11,260 nt of DNA from an uncultured Oscillospiraceae bacterium (GTDB taxonomy: Bacteria; Bacillota; Clostridia; Oscillospirales; Ruminococcaceae), in contig UREN01000060.1 of assembly GCA_900546885.1 (NCBI GenBank), forward strand, positions 1 to 11,260, in the 5' to 3' direction. Made by a program: the position numbers and the translations under genes. The notes beneath the pieces are model-generated. The model was not told the DNA's origin and made no database searches. It was given only the letters and a program-made list of their open reading frames with translations. Positions 1-5,174 of the stretch are shown here, one piece after another; the stretch's first letter is position 1; each line of letters opens with the position of its first letter.

Positions 1-71
1 TTTTTTTTTTTTTAATGATACGGCGACCACCGAGATCTACACTCTTTCCCTACACGACGCTCTTCCGATCT
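1..71. other. Illumina adapter contamination (poly-T plus TruSeq universal/P5 adapter)
   Basis: Positions 1-13 are all T. Positions 14-71 match, base for base as I recall it, the 58-nt TruSeq universal adapter, from AATGATACGGCGACCACC to CGCTCTTCCGATCT, with no i5 index inserted. Genomic sequence begins at 72. The layout fits a read that ran through a short insert into the adapter and then into poly-A, stored here as the reverse complement. In translation this segment yields well-known artefact peptides: GKECRSRWSPYH on the minus strand at the end of the first gene, and RRPPRSTLFPYTTLFRS on the plus strand. It should be masked and treated as a contig end. Confidence 0.99.
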
Positions 72-1505
72 GTCCAGCACCCAGGCGTTGTCCTGAAAGA
101 CGAACTCACATGCCTGGTACGAAACCGTGCTGCTCTCTTCATGAGATTCCTTGTTCGTGTGCTGAAAGGTGAAAGCCGCCGTGCAGCGGAAGCGCGGCGG
201 GTCTGCATTTTCCACAGCCGCCAGGCTGCCCTCTGTGCATTCGGCGCTTGTGAACGAGAATACATTGGCCAGGTTGCCGGCGCTGGAAAGCGTGCTTTTC
301 AAATCTTCCCGCTTTGCCTCGGTGACGCCCAGCACGGCTGCAATATCCTGCTTGTTCACAGCGTCCAGATACGAGGCGTAATAAGTGCCCAGCAGCGTTT
401 TCGCGGCTTCCACATCCGGCACGCCGCCCTCTGTTTTCACATCGCCAAAAGCAAGGGCGGTGTTGGCAATGTCGCTGAACACCACGCTGCCCGTGGTGAC
501 GGCGCCGTGCGGGGCCGTGTATTCCATTGTGATGGTGCTGCCCACGGCCACCATAGGCAGGCTGACGGTGCCGCCCTGCGGTTTTTGAGACACCTCGGCG
601 CCGTCAATAAAAATCTTGGTCTCATCATTGGGGCAGCCGGACACAGTGATATCTGCCATCGCCAATGCGCCATTGAACTCGGTGGGCTGCTGCACACTGA
701 ACAGCGACAGCACCGTCTGCTGGCCCGTAACGGTGGAGCCCGTGCCGCTGGAGGCCGTGACAGTGCAGGTGTACTGCCCGGGGAACAGCCCCTCGTACAG
801 CACGCCGCCCTCCACCACCCTGCCGGTGCGGGGCACGCCGTTCAGGCTGAGCAGCGGGTTTTGTGCGTCGCTTGTCAGCATCAGCTGCACAGGCTGCACC
901 GCCAGCTTATACTTTGCATAGCCCAGAAACACATTGTCCTTTGCCACACCCAGCGCCGGGTATGCACTGCCGGCAAGGGTCTCGTCCATTGCCTGTGCCT
1001 GCAGCTGCTGGGCCAGCGCCTCGCGCGCAGACGGCTCGGCAAAGGCGTCGCACAGCGCAGTTAAAGATGCCTCGTCTGCCGTCAGCCCCTCTGCGGGCTG
1101 CACCAGCTGTTCCAGCGCCTTTGTGTCGCCGCCGGCCAGGGCCTGCGTTGCCTCGGCCACAAATTTGGCGGGGTCGAACAGATGGGAAAGCACCATAGAG
1201 GCCGTTGCCAGCACAGCAAAGCTGATGGCCAGCACAATGCACAGCCTGCCCAGCACACGCGTGCCGGACGCCTTTGCCTTGCGCGGCGGCGCCTCGGCCG
1301 TGTCGCCCGGGGCGCGCGGGCCGGGGCCGCCTGTCTCTTTTCTGCCGGCAGCCTGCGCGGGCTGCTGCTTTTCCGCCTGTTTGCCCAGCGGGGTGAACGC
1401 CATGGTGTCGCCCATGTCCCCGCCGCTTTGGGGCATGGCCTGCCCCAAAGCGTCAAAACCCTCTTCCAGTGCGGTGCCGTCTTTCCGGTTTTCCTGCTTG
1501 CTCAT
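72..1505 (-). CDS. TcaA/YvbJ-like single-pass membrane protein, C-terminus missing at contig end
   Basis: Probable cell-envelope protein with its C-terminal part outside the cell. The 478 genuine codons begin at an ATG with a good ribosome site (AAGGGAG, 8 nt upstream). Residues 1-80 are a charged, Pro/Gly/Ala-rich, probably disordered cytoplasmic tail. Residues 84-106 form one hydrophobic helix preceded by basic residues. The rest resembles the extracellular modules of TcaA/YvbJ proteins: a helical region (about 111-175), two beta-rich Ig-like modules (about 190-350) and the start of an NTF2-like domain (from about residue 365). Many family members begin with a Cys4 zinc ribbon; none is visible here. 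Translation past codon 478 reads into sequencing adapter, so the true end is unknown. It lies 78 nt downstream of psuG on the same strand, with a hairpin between. The family assignment rests on domain pattern and is moderately sure; the function is not established. Confidence 0.62.
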
Positions 1506-1542
1506 AGCAAATACTCCCTTAATGCGGGCTCAAAATTTTCAT

Positions 1543-1572
1543 GCCAGGGGCCGGGCGCGCCCGCCCCCTGGC
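1543..1572 (-). terminator. GC-rich stem-loop between psuG and the TcaA-like gene
   Basis: GCCAGGGG (1543-1550) pairs with CCCCTGGC (1565-1572), and the centre is the perfect palindrome CGGGCGCGCCCG (1552-1563). Only one C/C mismatch interrupts the long stem. Read on the minus strand it follows the psuG stop by about 11 nt and is followed by ATGAAAATTTTGAG, a poor T-tract. It could be a weak terminator that lowers expression of the downstream gene, or simply an mRNA 3'-end stabilising hairpin. Confidence 0.45.
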
Positions 1573-1583
1573 GCTGCGCGGCT

Positions 1584-2501
1584 TTACAGCTTTGCATAGC
1601 ACGCGGCAATTTTCGCCGCAGCGCGCGCGTTGTTGTATGCCAGCTGAATGTTGGTCTTCAGGCTTTCGCCGCCCGTGGCCTCCACAATATGCGCCAGCAG
1701 ATACGGCGTAATGGCCTTTCCCTTGATGCCGTCCGCTTTTGCGCTGGCAATGCATGTTTCAATAACAGCGTTCATCCGGTCAAAATCCATGGCGTACTCT
1801 TCGGGCACGGGGTTGCCCACCAGAATGCCGCCGGTGAGGCCAAGGTCCCACTTCACTTTGGCAATGCGGGCCACTTCAGCCTCGTCCCTGGCCTCATAGT
1901 CCACCCCAAAGCCGGATTTGCGGCAGTAGAACGCCGGGAAATCTGCCGTGCGCAGGCCCAGCACGGGCACGCCCATCGTCTCCAGATATTCCAGCGTAAG
2001 GCCGATGTCCAAAATCATTTTGGCGCCGGCGCACACCACCACCACGCTGGTTTTGCGCAGCTCTTGCAAATCGGCGCTGATGTCCATGGTGGTTTCTGCG
2101 CCGCGGTGCACACCACCGATGCCGCCCGTGGCAAACACGCGGATGCCCGCCAGGGAGGCGATAATCATGGTGGAAGCCACCGTAGTAGCGCCCGTGCGCC
2201 CCAGCGCACACATCACCGGCAAATCGCGGCGGGACACCTTGGCCACATTTTCGCCCTTGCACATCAGCTCAAGCTCGCTTTGGGAAAGCCCCACTTTCAG
2301 CACGCCGTCAATGATGGCAATGGTGGCGGGCACCGCGCCCTCGGCGCGGATGATTTTTTCAATTTCCGCCGCAAAGGCCAGGTTTTCCGGGTAGGGCATG
2401 CCATGGGAGAGAATGGTGCTCTCCAGCGCCACCACGGGCTTGCCGTCCCGCAGGGCAGCGGAAACTTCCGGTGTTATCGACAAATAGTCCTTCAGGTTCA
2501 T
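1584..2501 (-). CDS. psuG: Pseudouridine-5'-phosphate glycosidase
   Basis: Cleaves the C-C glycosidic bond of pseudouridine 5'-phosphate, giving uracil and ribose 5-phosphate; cytoplasmic, second step of pseudouridine breakdown. The 305-aa protein is full length for the PsuG/IndA family. Highly conserved blocks are visible: PVVALESTILSHGMPYP (22-38), VSRRDLP (89-95), GATTVASTMIIA (104-115), ATGGIGGVHRGAE (124-136) and VVCAGAK (155-161). By alignment from memory with E. coli PsuG, E27, K88, D144 and K161 correspond to the active-site residues E31, K93, D149 and K166, the last being the lysine that forms a covalent adduct with the opened ribose. The ATG has an AAAGGAG site 8 nt upstream and overlaps the psuK stop as ATGA, so the two are translationally coupled. 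No nucleoside transporter is present in the window. Confidence 0.96.
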   Translation of the reverse strand: MNLKDYLSITPEVSAALRDGKPVVALESTILSHGMPYPENLAFAAEIEKIIRAEGAVPATIAIIDGVLKVGLSQSELELMCKGENVAKVSRRDLPVMCALGRTGATTVASTMIIASLAGIRVFATGGIGGVHRGAETTMDISADLQELRKTSVVVVCAGAKMILDIGLTLEYLETMGVPVLGLRTADFPAFYCRKSGFGVDYEARDEAEVARIAKVKWDLGLTGGILVGNPVPEEYAMDFDRMNAVIETCIASAKADGIKGKAITPYLLAHIVEATGGESLKTNIQLAYNNARAAAKIAACYAKL

Positions 2502-3424
2502 CGCACATACTCCTTTATATAACTTTCACACAGCGCGGGGGAAATATCCGCGCGAATCGTGTCGCTGGAAGAAATGGCGCACAGCGAGCAGCCAATGGCA
2601 AATTCCACCGTGTGTTCGGGCGAAAAGCCGTGCAAGGCCGCATACACCACGCCGGCCATGGCGGCATCGCCCGCGCCGGTAGCGTTCACCACGGGGAACG
2701 GGCGGCTTGCCTTATGGATCACACAGCCGCCGGCGTCCTGATAATAGAGGCCATCGGCCCCAAGCGAGACAAACAGCCGCCGCACCCCCTTTTGCAAAAG
2801 GGCGTCGCAGCAGCGGCGCAGCCCTGCCTGTGTGTCCGCAGGCAGGCCCGTCAGCGCCTCCAGTTCCATGCGGTTTGGCTTGATGGTGTCAAAGCGCCCG
2901 ATGATGCCGCGCAGCCGCTGTGCTTTCGCGCAAGAGACGGTGTCCAGAAACACGGGCACCTGCGCCACATCGCACAGCGCCTCCAGGGTGCGGGGCTCGA
3001 GGTTTGCATCCGTCACACAGATGCCGCTGGCATTGATTTTTTCCGCCATGCGCCGCATGTGCTCGGGGCTCATGGCGCCCAGCACGTCCATATCGCTCAT
3101 GCCAACCAGCATGTCGTTCGCATCGTCCATAATGGAGATATAGCTGCCCGAGCGCGCGCCCTCGCGCACCAGAATACAGGAGGTATCCATGCCTGCGGCG
3201 CGGCAGCCGGAAAGCAGCATCTGGCCGAACGCATCACCGCCCACCGCGCTGGCAAACGTCACCGGCACGCCCAGGCGCGCAAGGTTATCGCAGATATTGC
3301 GGCAAACGCCGCCCAAAGAGATATGCAGCGCGCCGGGGTTGGAATCACGCAGGCGAATGGGCGCATAACTGTGGCCGTGCACATCCACGTTGGCGCCGCC
3401 CGCGCCGAAAACACTCTGGTTCAA
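2498..3424 (-). CDS. psuK: Pseudouridine kinase, PfkB/ribokinase family (TTG start)
   Basis: Phosphorylates pseudouridine with ATP to pseudouridine 5'-phosphate, the substrate of PsuG encoded immediately downstream. PfkB-family hallmarks: an N-terminal strand with GAGGANVDVHG (7-17), the GGVCRNICDNLARLG sugar-binding region (38-52), and the C-terminal signature NATGAGDAAMAG (247-258), with D253 as the expected catalytic base next to the GAGD anion hole. There is no ATG at a sensible place. The best start is TTG at 3424, with AAAGGGG 8 nt upstream, giving 308 aa and the short N-terminus usual for this family. The open frame continues to 3946 but would run through the promoter and the divergent gene. 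The stop overlaps the psuG start by 4 nt. The specific substrate (pseudouridine rather than another nucleoside or sugar) is inferred from the psuG linkage. Confidence 0.9.
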   Translation of the reverse strand: MNQSVFGAGGANVDVHGHSYAPIRLRDSNPGALHISLGGVCRNICDNLARLGVPVTFASAVGGDAFGQMLLSGCRAAGMDTSCILVREGARSGSYISIMDDANDMLVGMSDMDVLGAMSPEHMRRMAEKINASGICVTDANLEPRTLEALCDVAQVPVFLDTVSCAKAQRLRGIIGRFDTIKPNRMELEALTGLPADTQAGLRRCCDALLQKGVRRLFVSLGADGLYYQDAGGCVIHKASRPFPVVNATGAGDAAMAGVVYAALHGFSPEHTVEFAIGCSLCAISSSDTIRADISPALCESYIKEYVR

Positions 3425-3432
3425 ACTGCCCG

Positions 3433-3439
3433 CCCCTTT
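3433..3439 (-). promoter_or_regulatory. Ribosome binding site deciding the psuK TTG start
   Basis: On the minus strand the sequence AAAGGGG lies 8 nt before TTG at 3424-3422. No ATG or GTG start in this frame has comparable spacing or leaves the nucleotide-sugar fold intact, so this site fixes the start. Confidence 0.65.
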
Positions 3440-3441
3440 CC

Positions 3442-3465
3442 GCCCGCAGCCATGGGCCGGCGGGC
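3442..3465 (-). promoter_or_regulatory. Stem-loop in the psuK leader, next to the ribosome site
   Basis: In the predicted psuK 5' leader (minus strand), GCCCGC (3465-3460) pairs with GCGGGC (3447-3442), and an inner GCC/GGC pair closes a CAT loop. The stem ends 2 nt before the AAAGGGG ribosome site. It could tune translation of a gene that already has a weak TTG start. It matches no riboswitch class I recognise. Confidence 0.35.
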
Positions 3466-3468
3466 TCT

Positions 3469-3502
3469 GCCAAAAGATAATATTTATTGTACTTCCTTTG
3501 GC
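3469..3502. promoter_or_regulatory. Inverted repeat bracketing the psuK -10 box, candidate operator
   Basis: GCCAAA (3469-3474) and TTTGGC (3497-3502) are perfect 6-bp inverted arms separated by 22 bp. The dyad is centred on the psuK -10 box (3486-3491), with one arm in the spacer and the other just after the predicted transcription start. The position suits a repressor or a looped dimer site, but no regulator gene is in the window and the arms are short. Confidence 0.3.
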
Positions 3503-3514
3503 GGCAAAAGGCAA
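3486..3514 (-). promoter_or_regulatory. Vegetative promoter for psuK-psuG
   Basis: Minus strand: -35 TTGCCT (3514-3509), 17-bp spacer, -10 TACAAT (3491-3486). The -10 differs from TATAAT at one position and the spacing is ideal for the housekeeping sigma factor. The predicted start near 3479 gives a leader of about 55 nt to the TTG start of psuK. Confidence 0.65.
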
Positions 3515-3521
3515 GCGCCTG

Positions 3522-3543
3522 TGCATGCGGCGCGCCGCATGCA
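3522..3543. repeat. Perfect 22-bp palindrome in the divergent promoter region
   Basis: The 11-bp half TGCATGCGGCG (3522-3532) is followed directly by its exact reverse complement CGCCGCATGCA (3533-3543), with no spacer. It sits between the psuK -35 box (minus strand) and overlaps the first three bases of the forespore-type -35 box of the spoIIQ-like gene (plus strand). Candidate binding site for a dimeric regulator of one or both genes. As it lies upstream of both predicted transcription starts, it is unlikely to act as an RNA hairpin. Confidence 0.55.
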
Positions 3544-3570
3544 TAAACCGCGCGCAGCCGGCGCAAACTA
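3541..3570 (+). promoter_or_regulatory. Forespore-type (sigma-F/sigma-G-like) promoter for the spoIIQ-like gene
   Basis: GCATA at 3541-3545, an 18-bp spacer, then CAAACTA at 3564-3570. This fits the sigma-G pattern (gYATR, 18 bp, CATnnTA-like). The same bases also fit the sigma-F -10 pattern if read as GCGCAAACTA (3561-3570) after 15 bp. Transcription would start near 3577, about 36 nt before the ATG. SpoIIQ genes are known to be transcribed in the forespore by sigma-F (and sigma-G), so motif and gene agree. Consensus sequences are quoted from memory of Bacillus subtilis work. Confidence 0.55.
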
Positions 3571-3612
3571 TCACCATCAACGCGCCGGGGCACCCGGCCA
3601 AGGAGGAAAAAA

Positions 3613-4341
3613 ATGAAAAAAGGATTTTCTGGCTTCTGGCGGGGAAAAGGCTTCTATCTTGCGCTGACGCTGGTGATAGCGGGCGCGGCAACGGCCAGTT
3701 TCTTTGCCGTGAACAGCATGATGACACATTTCGGCACGGGCAGCACCCAAAGCCGCATTGACGGAGAGGAGACAACGCCATGGGATGCACAATCGGCACA
3801 GCAGGCAGAGAAAAAGCAGGAAGACGTGCCCGTCTCCTCCTCTTCTTCCTCTGCATCGCAAAGTGGGGCATCCTCGCAGGCCTCTTCGCCGGCTTCGTCC
3901 GCCGCGCCAAGCGATGCTGCCAGTGCGCCGGCATCGCCCAGTCCATCGTACGTTTGGCCTGTGGAAGGTGAAGTGACGCAGGGCTTCAGCGGCGACGAGC
4001 TGGTGTATAACGAAACCATGGGCGATTGGCGCACGCACAACGGCATTGACGTGGTAAGCAAATTCGGCGGCGCGGTGTTCTCGCCCGGCGCGGGCGAGGT
4101 GAAGCTTGCCCAGACGGACGACGCCCTGTGGGGCGGCGTGGTGGAAGTGCAAAGCGGCGATGTCACCCTGCGCTTTTGCGGGCTGGACGAGGTGTTTGTA
4201 AAAGAAGGCGAAACACTGGCCCAGGGCGACAGCATCGGCGTGGCCGGTGAAGTGCCGGCAGAGGCCAGCGCAGGCGCCCACCTGCATATCGAATGCCTGC
4301 AGGGCGGCCAGTATATCGACCCCGCGCAGCTGTTCGGCTAA
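3613..4341 (+). CDS. spoIIQ: SpoIIQ-like forespore membrane protein with M23 (LytM) metallopeptidase domain
   Basis: SpoIIQ sits in the forespore membrane during engulfment and reaches into the intermembrane space, where it partners mother-cell SpoIIIAH. The 242-aa protein has a short basic N-terminus, one membrane helix (13-34), a Ser/Ala/Pro-rich low-complexity linker (about 72-112) and a C-terminal M23 domain (113-242) beginning VWPVEGEV. Segments FSGDELVYN (125-133) and TMGDWRTHNGID (135-146) are typical of SpoIIQ. The zinc motifs are intact: H142-x3-D146 and H223-L-H225. B. subtilis SpoIIQ is degenerate at this site, whereas clostridial versions keep it, so this one may be catalytically active. 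The ATG follows AGGAGG by 6 nt. It is a lone gene between a forespore-type promoter and a terminator-like hairpin, with no spoIID neighbour visible. A general M23 peptidase is the alternative. Confidence 0.82.
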   Translation: MKKGFSGFWRGKGFYLALTLVIAGAATASFFAVNSMMTHFGTGSTQSRIDGEETTPWDAQSAQQAEKKQEDVPVSSSSSSASQSGASSQASSPASSAAPSDAASAPASPSPSYVWPVEGEVTQGFSGDELVYNETMGDWRTHNGIDVVSKFGGAVFSPGAGEVKLAQTDDALWGGVVEVQSGDVTLRFCGLDEVFVKEGETLAQGDSIGVAGEVPAEASAGAHLHIECLQGGQYIDPAQLFG

Positions 4342-4370
4342 CCGGCCTGCAGGCGCCTTTTGCACAGCAA

Positions 4371-4430
4371 GGCCCTGTGGGCGCGGCGCTATGCCATGGC
4401 GCCGCGCCCGCGGGGCCGTCTGTTTGTTTG
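4371..4430 (+). terminator. Intrinsic terminator-like stem-loop after the spoIIQ-like gene
   Basis: The left arm 4371-4389 (GGCCC, TGT, GGGCGCGGCGC) pairs with 4399-4417. It has 11 perfect inner base pairs (GGGCGCGGCGC with GCGCCGCGCCC), three middle pairs including two wobble pairs, and a 5-bp outer GGCCC/GGGCC clamp. The loop is 9 nt. A T-rich tail, TCTGTTTGTTT, follows within 2 nt. It lies 30 nt after the stop codon. Confidence 0.65.
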
Positions 4431-4463
4431 CCCGGCATGCAAGTTTTCCGCATGCCGGGCAAA
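4427..4463. terminator. Second stem-loop, possible back-up terminator or stabilising hairpin
   Basis: TTTGCCCGGCATGC (4427-4440) pairs perfectly over 14 bp with GCATGCCGGGCAAA (4450-4463) around a 9-nt loop. Its 5' arm overlaps the T-rich tail of the previous hairpin, so the two would compete in RNA. Only a short TTTT follows 6 nt later on the plus strand, and there is no T-run on the minus strand. Confidence 0.45.
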
Positions 4464-4509
4464 GCCGCTTTTCCCTTCAGCGAAACCGGCGGGAATTTGC
4501 CCTTCCGCC

Positions 4510-4538
4510 TTGCGCCGTGGCCTGTTTTGTGCTATCTT
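4510..4538 (+). promoter_or_regulatory. Promoter for the rfbC polysaccharide operon
   Basis: -35 TTGCGC (4510-4515), 17-bp spacer, -10 TATCTT (4533-4538) preceded by TGC, so it also has the extended -10 TGn element. An AT-rich stretch (TTTTTATAGATATC) follows. Transcription would begin near 4545, about 57 nt before the rfbC ATG. It lies after two terminator-like hairpins, in keeping with a new transcription unit. Confidence 0.5.
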
Positions 4539-4602
4539 TTTATAGATATCAGTATTTCCGCCCGCGGCTGTGCTTGCCGTGTGCGGCGAAAGGAACGGCA
4601 GG

Positions 4603-5169
4603 ATGGGTAAGTTCAGCTTTATTCCCACGGATGTGGCAGGCGTTATGATCATTGAGCCCACCGTGTTCGGCGACGAGCGCGGTTATTTTATGGAAACCTA
4701 TTCGGAAAAAGAGTTCGCGGCTGCGGGCATTCCCGGCCCCTTTGTGCAGGATAACCAGTCGAAAAGCACGCGGGGCGTGCTGCGTGGGCTGCATTTTCAA
4801 AAGCAGCACCCGCAGGGCAAGCTGGTGCGTGTGGTGTCGGGCGAGGTGTTCGACGTGGCGGTGGACTGCCGCCCCCACTCCCACACTTTCGGCAAGTGGG
4901 TTGGGGTGCGCCTCTCGGCGGCAAACAAGCGCCAGTTTTACATTCCCCAGGGCTTTGCCCACGGCTTTCTTGTGCTGAGTGATGAGGCCGAGTTCACTTA
5001 TAAATGCACCGATTTCTATGCCCCGGACGATGAGGGCGGTGTTGCATGGGACGACGCGGACATCGGCATTGTCTGGCCGGACGCCGGGTGCAGTGTGAAG
5101 CTCAGCGCAAAGGACAAGCTGCACCCCGGCTTTGCCGCGCAGGATTTTTCCTTTTTTGAAAAGTGGTGA
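4603..5169 (+). CDS. rfbC: dTDP-4-dehydrorhamnose 3,5-epimerase
   Basis: Third step of dTDP-L-rhamnose synthesis: it epimerises C3 and C5 of dTDP-4-dehydro-6-deoxyglucose in the cytoplasm. The 188-aa protein matches the usual length of RmlC/RfbC, a cupin-fold dimer. Family motifs are clear: GDERGYFMETY (23-33), QDNQSKSTRGVLRGLHFQ (49-66), GKLVRVVSGEVFDVAVD (72-88) and QFYIPQGFAHGF (111-122). H64 (catalytic base), K73, H120, Y133 (acid) and D171 sit where the known active-site residues of the Salmonella enzyme lie. I chose ATG 4603 because AAAGGA lies 8 nt upstream and the protein then starts just before the conserved domain; a GTG at 4570 in frame lacks such support. rfbA, rfbB and rfbD are not in the window and must be elsewhere if the pathway is complete. 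First gene of the export operon. Confidence 0.95.
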   Translation: MGKFSFIPTDVAGVMIIEPTVFGDERGYFMETYSEKEFAAAGIPGPFVQDNQSKSTRGVLRGLHFQKQHPQGKLVRVVSGEVFDVAVDCRPHSHTFGKWVGVRLSAANKRQFYIPQGFAHGFLVLSDEAEFTYKCTDFYAPDDEGGVAWDDADIGIVWPDAGCSVKLSAKDKLHPGFAAQDFSFFEKW

Positions 5170-5174
5170 GCGGC

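Noticed and set aside
15..71. Last 19 residues of the first minus-strand frame as real protein
   Set aside because: They are the translation of the Illumina adapter; the genuine coding sequence stops being readable at 72.
15..1064. Plus-strand open frame of 349 codons beginning in the adapter
   Set aside because: Its start lies in the sequencing adapter and it runs antisense to the TcaA-like gene. The sequence is low-complexity His/Arg/Ala-rich, typical of the shadow of a GC-rich gene.
1182..2522. Long plus-strand open frame opposite psuG
   Set aside because: PsuG is unmistakable on the other strand. This frame has no family motif, is His/Gln/Ala-rich and bridges two unrelated genes.
3522..3543. 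The 22-bp palindrome as a bidirectional terminator
   Set aside because: It lies upstream of both predicted transcription starts, so it would not be transcribed from them, and it has no T-run on either side.
2471..3616. Long plus-strand open frame opposite psuK
   Set aside because: It covers psuK antisense and the divergent promoters, with no recognisable motif and no ribosome site of note.
3425..3946. N-terminal extension of psuK to 482 aa
   Set aside because: It would pass through the psuK promoter, the palindrome and the spoIIQ-like gene in antisense, and adds residues that no PfkB kinase has. TTG at 3424 has a proper ribosome site.
4570..4602. GTG start for rfbC, 11 codons upstream
   Set aside because: No ribosome site at suitable distance and extra residues before the conserved epimerase start; ATG 4603 has AAAGGA 8 nt ahead.
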